Shown piece after piece: positions 26,061-35,028 of a stretch of 64,000 bases of DNA. This DNA is from Aliikangiella coralliicola. GTDB lineage: Bacteria; Pseudomonadota; Gammaproteobacteria; Enterobacterales; Kangiellaceae. The notes beneath the pieces are model-generated. The model ran no database searches. It had not been told where the DNA came from and saw only the letters and a list, made by a program, of their open reading frames with translations. A program made the position numbers and the translations under genes. The DNA is taken from contig NZ_ML660162.1 in NCBI RefSeq assembly GCF_007004725.1, positions 310,001-374,000 of the forward strand. Direction: 5' to 3'. Within the stretch, counting starts at the first letter, position 1. The number at the start of each line of letters is the position of its first letter.

Positions 26061-26750
26061 TTATGCCCAGGAAATGCCCCGCGGTAATTGGTAGCTACTG
26101 TACTCCACATGAATAACACGCCTGGAATTCAAACTCGATTGATGATAACTCCCCTTAGCTGACGAGTGAATAAGGTGCGGCCTCATGACTAAAACTGAGC
26201 CGCTATTCATCTCGCATTCCAGGTAATCATTTTCCAATACATACTGATTTATTTGTTCCGATTGCAGTAATCCATGTTGATGGCTTCCCGGAATAACCCG
26301 CAAACATCCATTGTCTTTGGTTGCTGGATCAATATGGAGCCGAAACGTCACCATGTTATTCAACACGGCTAAGGGAGGCTGAACATGATAAATCCCTTCT
26401 TTTTTACTCCACCCTCTCCAACCTTCAAGTTCAACTTTATTAGATAAGGCTATTGTTTTATCCTGATGCCAGCTAACCGACCAATTATTGTGCCGGGACT
26501 TATCAAACAAGATGACTCGAACAAGGCATGGATTTCCAACTAAATACTTTGCTGCCTGATCTAACAATTTTGCAGAATTGACCAGGCGCTTTATTGAAGG
26601 AAATTTTTTGTCTGCATTTCTAAAACCACCTCTATTTTTTCCCAAAATTGATGTTGCTAAGTCCGTCGAAACAGAGCTTAATTCGCTTTCATCAACGAAA
26701 GAATCTAATATTTCAAAACCACTAGATTCAAACTTACCGACAACAGTCAC
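26061..26750 (-). CDS. Phytanoyl-CoA dioxygenase (PhyH) family protein
   Basis: 229 residues of the Fe(II)/2-oxoglutarate dioxygenase PhyH family. The iron facial triad is visible as WHQDK (HxD) and the distal His in MRPHLIHSSAKGS; the 2-oxoglutarate arginine is in SRRVIHVEYS. LRVIPGSHQHG is the usual core-barrel motif. It probably hydroxylates a small molecule. PhyH relatives such as EctD act on amino-acid-derived substrates, which would suit the neighbouring aminotransferase and OCD genes; this link is inference. It ends 71 bases from the Lrp gene (convergent) and is divergent from the chemoreceptor. Confidence 0.85.
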   Translation of the reverse strand: MTVVGKFESSGFEILDSFVDESELSSVSTDLATSILGKNRGGFRNADKKFPSIKRLVNSAKLLDQAAKYLVGNPCLVRVILFDKSRHNNWSVSWHQDKTIALSNKVELEGWRGWSKKEGIYHVQPPLAVLNNMVTFRLHIDPATKDNGCLRVIPGSHQHGLLQSEQINQYVLENDYLECEMNSGSVLVMRPHLIHSSAKGSYHQSSLNSRRVIHVEYSSYQLPRGISWA

Positions 26751-26926
26751 CTGATTTAAGCCTCTTTATATTGATAATGACTACAACCAAAACCACAAGA
26801 TAACATGCTCCTGTCTAACAGGGTATTAGCAAGCCCATGGTAAAACGAGCATTCATAATGAAGTTGATTAAATTCATACAGTTACTATCCTTAAATGGGA
26901 ACATATCAATTTTCGGGTAGAATTAG

Positions 26927-28816
26927 GTGAAGAATCTTCAGTTTAGTCATAAGTTAATTATCCTCTCTTCCACCATTTTGGTGTTGGCACTTGGTGCCTC
27001 TGCAATCAATAATTATCTGATTCTAAAATCCAAAACAGAAAGCGATCTAAAAGCGTCCATTCAGGAGATCTCTTCTTCAATTTCAGCCAATATTTCCGAT
27101 TGGCTCAACAGAAAGTCAGACATTGTACTCTCCATGGCGATCTCTGCGGAGACGCACACGGATCGAAATTCTCTGGTTAAAATTCTCAAACAATCCGATA
27201 GAACTGGCTCTTTTAAAAATACATTTGTCGGATTAGCCAGCAGCAAAGAGATGATCATTGACGACCAAACCATTGTTCTACCTGATGGCTATGATCCAAC
27301 TGGGCGCCCTTGGTACACCCTGGCAAAAGCCCCCGGCAAAGCGAGCTTTACCGAACCCTACTATGATGCCAATGAGCATTACCTGGTCATCTCTATTTCC
27401 ACGCCGGTTGTCCAAAATGGTCAACATATAGGCGTTGCTGGAGCCGACATACAACTGACCGATATCGTTAACATTGTGAATAAAGTCGATTACCTTGGGC
27501 TAGGTTACGCATTTCTAGTAACCAGTGAAGGAAAAATTCTTAGTCACCCGCAAAAAGATCTCGCGAATAAAAATCTCACTGATATTTTTTCGACAAGGCC
27601 TGCACTATCCCCCCAATTAACCGAATATAAAATTGATAACAATGATCAATTAGTTTCCTTTCACAAAATTGAGGGAGTCGAATCAGTTGACTGGTATCTG
27701 GGGGTTATTTTAGATAGAGAACAAGCTTATGCTTCGTTGGAGGAATTAAAATATCAAGCGCTTATTTATGGATTGATTGCAGTTATTGCCACAATTGCAT
27801 TAATGGGGCTTGCCCTGAATATACTGATGAAACCCATCCGCCACTTGAGTGATGCGATGAAAGATATCGCGAAAGGAAGAGGCGACCTTACCCAAAGATT
27901 AGAAGTGGAGACTCACGATGAAATTGGTCAACTTTCCAGTGACTTTAACGAGTTTATGGAGAAAATGCACGAGTCGATTAAAAACGTCAATACTTCCACC
28001 ATGCAATTAAATCAAAATATTTCTCAAGTTCGTGAAGTTATTGAATCGTCTCAATCACTATTCGATAACCAAAATAATCGCACTAATAACGTCGCCATGG
28101 CAATTCACCAGCTTAACGATTCTTCAAACGAAATCTCTAGCAACGCGCAGCAAGCCTCTCGTTTAACCAGTGATGCTCACCAAGTATCGGACGACAGCAG
28201 AGAGTTTCTTAATTCGAATATTAACAATATTCAAATGCTGTCAAAAAATGTTTCAGAGTCTGGCGAACACATTCAGGAATTGGGTAGCCACACCGAAAAT
28301 ATCGGTAATATTCTAGAAGTGATTAAAAGTATTAGCGATCAAACAAATTTGTTAGCACTAAATGCTGCGATTGAAGCTGCCAGAGCTGGTGAACAAGGAC
28401 GAGGTTTCGCCGTTGTTGCTGACGAAGTCAGACAACTGGCTCACAGAGCAGCAGATTCAACCAACGAAATTCAGGAAATGATCCAAAACCTTCAGCAAGT
28501 AGTTTCATCCGTTGGAAAATCAATGCAAGAAAGTACCAGTCAGAGTAATGTTTGCGTTTCGACGGCCAATCAGGCAGGAGAAAAAATGAAAACCATTATG
28601 GATGCTATCAACGACATCGACGATGAAAATCAATCGGTTGCCTCATCAACAGAAGAACAAAGCCGCGTTATTGAAGGTATCAACAATGAAATTGCTGAAC
28701 TAACTTCTCTCACTCAGCGAGGTGATGATAATCTGGATCAAATCACTCGAGAGTGTGATTTATTACAAAAGCAGTTTGATGACCTTAACAATCTGGTGGG
28801 TCGATTTAAACTTTAG
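26927..28816 (+). CDS. Methyl-accepting chemotaxis protein, dCache-HAMP-MA
   Basis: 629 residues: membrane helix 1 (about 9-29), periplasmic double-Cache sensor (about 35-275), helix 2 ([20 protein letters not shown]), HAMP, and the cytoplasmic signalling hairpin with tip [38 protein letters not shown]. It passes ligand signals to CheW/CheA. The distal part of the sensor contains [21 protein letters not shown] and GVAGADIQL: Arg-x-Trp-Tyr, Tyr and Asp resemble the amino-acid-binding motif described for dCache receptors. The start is GTG at 26927. The gene sits inside a cluster of amino-acid enzymes. Confidence 0.93.
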   Translation: MKNLQFSHKLIILSSTILVLALGASAINNYLILKSKTESDLKASIQEISSSISANISDWLNRKSDIVLSMAISAETHTDRNSLVKILKQSDRTGSFKNTFVGLASSKEMIIDDQTIVLPDGYDPTGRPWYTLAKAPGKASFTEPYYDANEHYLVISISTPVVQNGQHIGVAGADIQLTDIVNIVNKVDYLGLGYAFLVTSEGKILSHPQKDLANKNLTDIFSTRPALSPQLTEYKIDNNDQLVSFHKIEGVESVDWYLGVILDREQAYASLEELKYQALIYGLIAVIATIALMGLALNILMKPIRHLSDAMKDIAKGRGDLTQRLEVETHDEIGQLSSDFNEFMEKMHESIKNVNTSTMQLNQNISQVREVIESSQSLFDNQNNRTNNVAMAIHQLNDSSNEISSNAQQASRLTSDAHQVSDDSREFLNSNINNIQMLSKNVSESGEHIQELGSHTENIGNILEVIKSISDQTNLLALNAAIEAARAGEQGRGFAVVADEVRQLAHRAADSTNEIQEMIQNLQQVVSSVGKSMQESTSQSNVCVSTANQAGEKMKTIMDAINDIDDENQSVASSTEEQSRVIEGINNEIAELTSLTQRGDDNLDQITRECDLLQKQFDDLNNLVGRFKL

Positions 28817-28890
28817 ATCTTGGTTTATACTCTAGAACTTGGTTTAAACTCCAGATCTTGGTTTAAACTCCAGATCTTGGTTCAAATTCT
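28815..28890. repeat. 19-bp tandem repeat, four copies
   Basis: Four head-to-tail 19-base units (28815, 28834, 28853, 28872), consensus AGATCTTGGTTTAAACTCC, starting within the chemoreceptor stop codon. Units two and three differ at one position. Non-coding; probably slippage-derived. Confidence 0.9.
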
Positions 28891-28938
28891 ATAGCATAGG
28901 CAATACTAATCTATAAACCCTAATCACATTTAACAATT

Positions 28939-30072
28939 TTAAAATTCACCATGATTATCTGCAAGAAAACGGCGAAACTGAGATAAACCTTCTTTTATTT
29001 TACTCCGCCCAAATCCGATGCGAAATCGATCAATGGGCGCATCAAGAAGTTCAGATTGGTAAATAGACGCAGGTAAAAGTAATACACCATATTCATTAAC
29101 AAGCTTATGGCAAAAACTCTCAACCGTTCCGCGACCAATATATTTCGGATAAGCAATACACCCGCCATCAGGTGCAGCCCACTCGAACAAACTAGGATAG
29201 TCGGCAAAAAACTTTTCGAGTTCGCTGAGATTTTCACGCAATAGTGAACGATTTCGCGCTAATATTCTTTCTCGATTATTCAACACAATCAATGCCAGCC
29301 GTTCACTTGGCGCAGAGTTACAAATAGACAGATAATGTTTGAAGCGTTCCAGTCGAAGCAACAATGCTTTATCTTGAGTTGCGATCCAGCCAATTCGTAA
29401 ACCAGGAAATCCATAAGCTTTAGAAACGACGTTTAGCGAAATACCTTTTTCATAAATATCTGCAATTTGTGGCATTCGCTTAGCTTCATCTAACTCTAAC
29501 AGCCGATAAACTTCGTCACTGAATAAGTAAATGTTATTTTTTCGGCAGAGAGAAATTAGTTCGTTAAGGTCGCTACTACTCATGGTCGCGCCAGTAGGAT
29601 TGTTTGGCACATTAATTGAGATTAACTTAGTGTTCGGTCGAATGGCCTCAGCGAGGCACTCAAGATCAAGGCGCCAATTTTTCTCTGGTTGTAGCGCAAC
29701 TCCTGTTACTTCACAAATTTCCAGAGGCAAAGTTTCTGCGGCCTGATAATTGGGCACCACGACAATAGCATGATCATTTTTATCGAGTAAAACCCGCATT
29801 GCCGCGTAAATTCCTTCTTCCGCGCCGGCAAAACAAAGAATATTTTCAGCCGATAAAGTGTCATAAGTTTCCGCTATTGTGTTTCTTAAATCTGGTGCCC
29901 CCCAGGTCTCAGTGTAACCCAACCATAAGTTTTCAAAATCATGACGCTCTTGATCGGAAGCTAAATTCAGTAACTCTTTAAGAGACATACTTTCTACGTC
30001 CGATGCAGTCATATGATACTTAGCTTTAAATTCCCACTGAGAGAAAAATACCTCCAGTTCAAAATTACGCAT
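28939..30072 (-). CDS. PLP aminotransferase, class I/II (second)
   Basis: 377 residues, fold-type I PLP enzyme. Seen are VPNNPTGA, FSDEVYRLLE, the PLP lysine in LNVVSKAYGFPGLRIGW and the carboxylate-binding arginine in RFRIGFG. It aligns along its length with the aminotransferase at 24254 (same LGYGWTNG/LGYTETWG, VVVPNY and SDEVY/ADEVY landmarks), so the two are paralogues or members of one subfamily. AAGGA precedes the ATG. Monocistronic. The substrate is unknown, presumably an amino acid. Confidence 0.88.
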   Translation of the reverse strand: MRNFELEVFFSQWEFKAKYHMTASDVESMSLKELLNLASDQERHDFENLWLGYTETWGAPDLRNTIAETYDTLSAENILCFAGAEEGIYAAMRVLLDKNDHAIVVVPNYQAAETLPLEICEVTGVALQPEKNWRLDLECLAEAIRPNTKLISINVPNNPTGATMSSSDLNELISLCRKNNIYLFSDEVYRLLELDEAKRMPQIADIYEKGISLNVVSKAYGFPGLRIGWIATQDKALLLRLERFKHYLSICNSAPSERLALIVLNNRERILARNRSLLRENLSELEKFFADYPSLFEWAAPDGGCIAYPKYIGRGTVESFCHKLVNEYGVLLLPASIYQSELLDAPIDRFRIGFGRSKIKEGLSQFRRFLADNHGEF

Positions 30073-30241
30073 GTCTCTTTTCCTTATTCGATTATTTCGT
30101 TTGATTTGAGTTCGCTAGCGAAATTCTAACTTAGTATAACCTGAAAATGGGGCTTCATAATAATTTGTAAGCCCCATAGAAATTCTCGATTTATTTTGAA
30201 CAAATCAGAAATAATCTTTTGCAACGCTGAGGCAGCTGCCC

Positions 30242-30637
30242 TCAACGCTCACCCGCTTCAAGTTGGAGTAATTTGATATAACGATTTTGCAATTCAGCAA
30301 ATACAGCAACAATAACCGCAACGACAGTAATTATTGCCAAACCAGCGGTACTAAACCACTCGCTTCCCAAAAACATCAGAATGACAGACCCTACAACCCA
30401 GCTTCTATCCATGAACACAATTTCAGAAGCCAGCCGTGCGTTTTCCGGTTGTCGGCTCACCCAGAGTACGAAACCACCAAAAATAATTAGACTAACTCCC
30501 AAAATAAGCAGGTATTGTGGATCAAATCCCCCCATATACTCGGCAATAATATCTGAGAATAATAAAAGGTCGACACTACAAAGTATCGAAAACATTGCAT
30601 TGGCCACTAAAACTCGATTTAACTTAACATTGCTCAT
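30242..30637 (-). CDS. Small four-helix membrane protein
   Basis: 131 residues with four hydrophobic segments (VLVANAMFSILCSVDLLLF, YLLILGVSLIIFGGFVLWV, WVVGSVILMFLGS, GLAIITVVAVIVAVFAEL). The ATG at 30637 has GGAG seven bases upstream, so a 23-codon longer reading, which would run into the operator, is rejected. No family is recognised with certainty; it looks like small integral-membrane proteins often found beside XRE regulators. Divergent from the XRE/MmyB-like regulator, whose target it probably is. Confidence 0.75.
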   Translation of the reverse strand: MSNVKLNRVLVANAMFSILCSVDLLLFSDIIAEYMGGFDPQYLLILGVSLIIFGGFVLWVSRQPENARLASEIVFMDRSWVVGSVILMFLGSEWFSTAGLAIITVVAVIVAVFAELQNRYIKLLQLEAGER

Positions 30638-30703
30638 GATCTTTCTCCGTTGTATTGGCTGACTAACCTTTACCCAAATTTTGACAGGCTCCGTCATTAT
30701 CGC

Positions 30704-30751
30704 CATTACCTCAGAGGTAATGTTGAGGTTACGCTAACGATGTAATAATCT
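30704..30751. promoter_or_regulatory. Palindromic operator and promoter of the XRE regulator
   Basis: CATTACCTC-A-GAGGTAATG (30704-30722) is a perfect 9-base-arm palindrome; a further half-site TGAGGTTA follows at 30724-30731. A plausible sigma70 promoter for the plus-strand regulator overlaps its edge: TTGAGG (30723-30728), 17 bases, TAATCT (30746-30751). This suggests autoregulation. Confidence 0.6.
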
Positions 30752-30771
30752 ATCCAAACTACTTTGAAAAG

Positions 30772-31560
30772 ATGGAATCCCACATGAGTCATTTTGGCGA
30801 ACTCATTAAAGACTGGCGCAAGAACCGAGGATTTAGTCAAATGGAACTCGCGTTCGAATCTAATATTTCGAGTAAACATATTAGCTTTTTAGAGACTGGT
30901 CGCTCACAGCCCAGCAGGGAAATGATAATTCGGCTTTCTAACTCTCTTAATATTCCGCTGAACGAACGTAATATTTTATTTTCAGCGGCGGGTTTTGCTG
31001 AGGCTTATCAACGCTCAGATATCAATCAACCAGAAATGAAGGCAGTACGAGATGCCTTGTCGATTATGCTCAACAATCACCTTCCTTATCCGGCAGTCGT
31101 ATTTGATTGGGACTGGAACATCATGATGGAAAACCAGTCGTATCAACAAATCACCCAGTTTCTACGGGAGCAACAACCTGACTTTCCTGATACGACAAAT
31201 ATTCTCGAAATACTCTTCGACTACAATGGCGCACGTCCCTTCATTGAAAACTGGGATGAAGTGGCATCCTTTATTTTACAAAGATTACATCGTGAAAAAA
31301 TTATGTTTCAGGATCGACGCTCAGATCGATTAGAAAAACTACTCGAATATCCAGATATTCCAAAAAGTTGGCAAACGATTTCTTTTGTCGAGCAGTCCAG
31401 GCCGATGGTTAATGTGATAATTAACCTGGGTCAACTAAAACTCAACTTATTTTCAACCTTGGCGACTTTCGGCACCGCAATCGATATCACGATGGAAGAG
31501 TTGATGATTGAGCAGTACTTTCCTTTAGATGAGGTTACAAAGAATTTTTTCTTAAGTTAA
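30772..31560 (+). CDS. XRE-family regulator with MmyB-like ligand domain
   Basis: 262 residues. The N-terminus is a Cro/C1-type HTH (FGELIKDWRKNRGFSQMELAFESNISSKHISFLETGRSQPSREMIIRLSNSLNI). The rest is the MmyB-like PAS-type domain (PYPAVVFDWDWNIMMENQSYQQI), thought to bind fatty acid or a similar ligand in this family. The start may be 30772 or the in-frame ATG at 30784 (GGAA seven bases upstream). Divergent from the four-helix membrane protein with a shared palindrome. Confidence 0.88.
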   Translation: MESHMSHFGELIKDWRKNRGFSQMELAFESNISSKHISFLETGRSQPSREMIIRLSNSLNIPLNERNILFSAAGFAEAYQRSDINQPEMKAVRDALSIMLNNHLPYPAVVFDWDWNIMMENQSYQQITQFLREQQPDFPDTTNILEILFDYNGARPFIENWDEVASFILQRLHREKIMFQDRRSDRLEKLLEYPDIPKSWQTISFVEQSRPMVNVIINLGQLKLNLFSTLATFGTAIDITMEELMIEQYFPLDEVTKNFFLS

Positions 31561-31853
31561 AAGGCGTTGTTTTTATACATTAAGTACAAACCCATGATCA
31601 GGTTTGCACCAGCGGCGATTGAGAATTTTTTTACAAATAGCATCTTAAATAACATTGGGATCACGCCATTCGATTGAAACTTCAATACGTTTACCATCGG
31701 TCCTGCCAACTCGAATATTAGAATTACAAATAGAACTATAGAAATAGTCATAGGAATGGTTAAATATTTTTTTCCAAGATCAGCGCTTAGCCGCTTACCA
31801 TGATGGTAAGTTAAGTAAATTGCTAGTGACTCCATAGCCAGCGGTATGATCAT
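31557..31853 (-). CDS. Small membrane protein, unknown function
   Basis: 98 residues with two or three hydrophobic segments (IPMTISIVLFVILIFELAGPM, FSIAAGANLIMGLYLMY). AAGG eight bases before the ATG supports it. Its stop overlaps the stop of the XRE gene in the palindrome TTAA, a tight convergent pair. No family recognised. Confidence 0.6.
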   Translation of the reverse strand: MIIPLAMESLAIYLTYHHGKRLSADLGKKYLTIPMTISIVLFVILIFELAGPMVNVLKFQSNGVIPMLFKMLFVKKFSIAAGANLIMGLYLMYKNNAF

Positions 31854-31930
31854 CTTAATACCTTAGTTAGCATTAGCTTTTTAGAAATAAAATTATCAAA
31901 CATTGTTCATGATATCTCAAAAACATAATA

Positions 31931-32515
31931 TCAAAGCTCCAACTTGACATACATTTTATCGATCAACGAAACACCATTTTTAATAACCACAGTTAGCTGT
32001 TCCGTCGCACGGGTAGACATAATAACATTACTATCCATCTCCAATGATTCCACCACGGTAGCTGTGACATAAGCACTTTTTTTATCCTCAGACAAAGTAA
32101 TCACAACATCTTCCATCTTCGCTGAAATATTGCCTGGAACCGACCAGCCAAGGACAAGAGTCTCCTTATATTTCGATACGCTCATTTTTTGCTTGCCGCC
32201 TAAATTCGCCGGTAAATCTAAGGTAATATCTGCGTCAGGTGTAAAGTATGAGATCAAGCGGTTGGCATTGCGAGCTTTCGATGCCGCTTCGAGATTACGC
32301 AGTAACCTTTCAACAATTCGCTTGTTTAAGAATTCGATATTCGATTCATGCCCTTTGGATACTTCACTTTTAACAGACTGAGTTTCTCCCTTACAAGGTT
32401 TATCGGAATAGGCTATTTTTCCACTTGGACTTTTACATTTATAGATAGTCGCTAAAGTCTTGGTCGAAAATATCGTTAATGACATTACAGCTATTAATAA
32501 GTAAATGACTTTCAT
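31931..32515 (-). CDS. DUF4124-type secreted protein
   Basis: 194 residues with a signal peptide (cleavage near TLA-T, residue 22) directly followed by the DUF4124 motif IYKCKSPSGKIAYSDKPCKGE with its two cysteines. The remainder (RLISYFTPDADITLDLP..., VVITLSEDKKSAYVTATVVESLEM) looks like an NTF2/SnoaL-type alpha-beta barrel. Periplasmic; role unknown. Single gene. Confidence 0.75.
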   Translation of the reverse strand: MKVIYLLIAVMSLTIFSTKTLATIYKCKSPSGKIAYSDKPCKGETQSVKSEVSKGHESNIEFLNKRIVERLLRNLEAASKARNANRLISYFTPDADITLDLPANLGGKQKMSVSKYKETLVLGWSVPGNISAKMEDVVITLSEDKKSAYVTATVVESLEMDSNVIMSTRATEQLTVVIKNGVSLIDKMYVKLEL

Positions 32516-32760
32516 TTCGTTTTCTCAAAATTAACAGAAGGCAAAGACGAAGAAAGTTTACCAACAATCACTCCAATTAAAAAGCAATGCATCGTGAATT
32601 GAAATGTCGTAATTCATATAAATTCAGAAAAAATCAACATAAATCACGTTCGCTCATAAAACATCATACTTCGCTTCACTCCAGTTATTGTTTGCAAGTG
32701 AACGAGTAATTATTCTCTTAGGACTTAATCACTATCGTTAAATAATAAAAGGAAATTGCT

Positions 32761-33102
32761 ATGAACAAATTAATGTTGAATGCTTTACTTATAGTTGCAA
32801 TATTAGCTTCGTCTCCACTCTCGGTATACGCTACCGAAGCAGCACACTCAGATTACGCCAATAATCGATTCTATCAAGGAACGGATATTCATATTGATTT
32901 TGAGTCAGTAGCAACAATTTGGGTACATCCTTCTAACAACACAACCATTGTTATTTACTATAAAGGGGGTAATCAATATGATAGCGAAAAAGATAGAAAT
33001 ATTAGAGGTGCTGAAGCTGTAGCTATCGTTAGTCAATTCAAATTGTTTATGAATGCAAAAAAGGCGCACATCACAACACATGGCGGCATTAATAATCTGT
33101 AA
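32761..33102 (+). CDS. Small secreted hypothetical protein
   Basis: 113 residues with a clear signal peptide (cleavage near VYA-T, residue 25). AAGGAA upstream of the ATG supports the start. The mature part is a short beta-rich domain (FESVATIWVHPSNNTTIVIYYKGG) plus a helix (GAEAVAIVSQFKLFMNAKKA). No family recognised. Confidence 0.65.
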   Translation: MNKLMLNALLIVAILASSPLSVYATEAAHSDYANNRFYQGTDIHIDFESVATIWVHPSNNTTIVIYYKGGNQYDSEKDRNIRGAEAVAIVSQFKLFMNAKKAHITTHGGINNL

Positions 33103-33265
33103 TACTTGATCAGTACTCATTTCAAATTGGTATTTGGGATCAAACAGCGCTCCCAAATACCAACTCAGGCTATTTTCTACTTCGACGCAATCCGACGAGT
33201 AATGACATTGATTCACGACCAAGAAGTTCCTACAATGAACAAAATTCAGCCGCAGGTGTGCAAAG

Positions 33266-33976
33266 ATGACGATAGAACTTTTTAGAGATGATGCCTATCT
33301 TAAACAGTGTGAAGCCTTAATTGTCGATATTAATGACAGAGGTGGAATCATTCTCGATCAAACAGTTTTTTATCCTACCGGCGGCGGTCAACCAGGTGAT
33401 AGTGGCGTATTTGAGACATCGACTGGTTCAATCCAGATCGCGACTACCGTTAAAGATAAGGAAACTGGCCATGTGGTTCACGTTCCCGCCGAAAACCAGC
33501 CAGCACCGCAAGTGAATGAAAAAGTAAGCGTGAAAATTGATTGGGAACGTCGTTATAAACATATGCGCATGCACACAGCATTACATCTTTTATGCTCGAC
33601 AGTACCTTGCGGCGTCACCGGCGGGCAGATTAATGAAACAAAAGGCCGGCTGGATTTTGACATTGGGGAGTTCACACTCGACAAAGAAAAAATCACTGAA
33701 AAGTTGAATCAGCTAATTAAAGAAGCTCACGAAGTTACTTTTTCCTGGATATCAGATGAAGAGCTGGAACAAAACCCCGATCTGGTCAGAACCATGTCAG
33801 TTCAACCACCTAGAGGAAGCGGGAAAGTACGCTTGATAAAAGTCGGTGAAAATATTGATCTTCAACCTTGCGGTGGAACTCACATCAACAACACGTCAGA
33901 GATCGGCGCCGTTAAAGTGGCAAAAATTGAAAATAAAGGAAAACGAAATCGCCGAGTAAATATTGTTTTTGATTAA
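33266..33976 (+). CDS. AlaX-like alanyl-tRNA editing protein
   Basis: 236 residues matching the free-standing editing domain related to AlaRS (AlaX), which removes Ser or Gly wrongly attached to tRNA-Ala. The N-terminal domain has FYPTGGGQPGDSG; zinc ligands are HTALH (HxxxH) and CGGTH (CxxxH), followed by NNTSEIGAVKVAKIENKGKRNRRV. Both domains are complete. The stop overlaps the convergent methyltransferase stop by four bases. Confidence 0.93.
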   Translation: MTIELFRDDAYLKQCEALIVDINDRGGIILDQTVFYPTGGGQPGDSGVFETSTGSIQIATTVKDKETGHVVHVPAENQPAPQVNEKVSVKIDWERRYKHMRMHTALHLLCSTVPCGVTGGQINETKGRLDFDIGEFTLDKEKITEKLNQLIKEAHEVTFSWISDEELEQNPDLVRTMSVQPPRGSGKVRLIKVGENIDLQPCGGTHINNTSEIGAVKVAKIENKGKRNRRVNIVFD

Positions 33977-34785
33977 ATTTTTTCGGCGGTAATCGCAATC
34001 ATCCAAACTAATCCTGTCTCACGAGCTTTAGTTACTTCTTCTTCAGGATAGCTGGTAATTTCAATTGGCCAGTCTTTGTTAAGACAGTTTTCAGGAGGAC
34101 GATAAGGCTCCAGGGGCTCGCAATCTTCACGCCACTTTTCGATCTGCACGTTTTTCCATTGATCACTTCTGAAGATAGCTTTGATCTTTTCTAAATCACC
34201 CATAATGAACATTTCGTGACCATGAAAGTGAATGGGTGCATCAAGATAAACAGTGCCACCGGGTTTTAAAACACGATGAATTTCAGCAATACAGTCAGAG
34301 TAAGACGACGGCTTGAAACCTAATGCCTTTTGACCCCAGTGTTCAATGGATTGAACAGCAAAAACTTTATCAAATGTTTGCTCAGGAAATGGAATATCGG
34401 TCGCACTGCCGTGACCGCCTTTACCAATTTCCGGCTTTTCATCTTTTGGTCGTTTTGGTTCAACTCCGGTCCAGGTGCCACCACTGCGTTTAATCAGATT
34501 TCTTGCTAACATGAACCGACCAAAGCCAACTTCTAACACATCTTGATTTTTACAATCATACAGATGCGCTTCAATACTCGAGACCACACATTTTCTGAGC
34601 GGCGAACCAAAGTTAATTGAACAGGCTGAAGCTTGAGTATCAAAACTTGGACAATGCTTACAGGCCACCACTCGGTACCCGTCAGCTTCTTCCCAATATT
34701 GATGACCCCACTTATCGGCACACTTTTTCGGATTAACCCGAAAACTATGCCAGCGTTTTAGTATTGAATCTTTTTTTGAGTGCAT
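33973..34785 (-). CDS. SAM-dependent methyltransferase
   Basis: 270 residues. The core is a class I methyltransferase (type 11): motif I DVLEVGFGRFMLARNLI, acidic GVEPKRP, post-I AVQSIEHWG and motif IV/V IHRVLKPGGTVYLDAPIHFHGHEMF. In front lies a cysteine-containing segment (CADKWGHQYW, VACKHC, ACSINFGSPLRKC, YDC), which could bind zinc or a cluster. The substrate is unknown; a sugar, lipid or small molecule is possible. Confidence 0.8.
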   Translation of the reverse strand: MHSKKDSILKRWHSFRVNPKKCADKWGHQYWEEADGYRVVACKHCPSFDTQASACSINFGSPLRKCVVSSIEAHLYDCKNQDVLEVGFGRFMLARNLIKRSGGTWTGVEPKRPKDEKPEIGKGGHGSATDIPFPEQTFDKVFAVQSIEHWGQKALGFKPSSYSDCIAEIHRVLKPGGTVYLDAPIHFHGHEMFIMGDLEKIKAIFRSDQWKNVQIEKWREDCEPLEPYRPPENCLNKDWPIEITSYPEEEVTKARETGLVWMIAITAEKI

Positions 34786-35028
34786 GGCGCAGTAGAATAT
34801 AGAAACATTTTGGCGGCGTCAATTTAAACCCCGACCTCAGCACCATTTCATTTTAGTATTTCTTTAAGCTCGTCACATAAGTCATTTAGTTCGACAAAAA
34901 TTAGTAGAATTAGCGCTCTCAATTTCATAGTAAATTGCGATACTAGTTGGAAGTGTTTAATTTTTCAGTGTGAATGGACGTCTAAACTGCTGCTTCGCAC
35001 CAGATCCAAAAATTCGATTCGCAGACAG

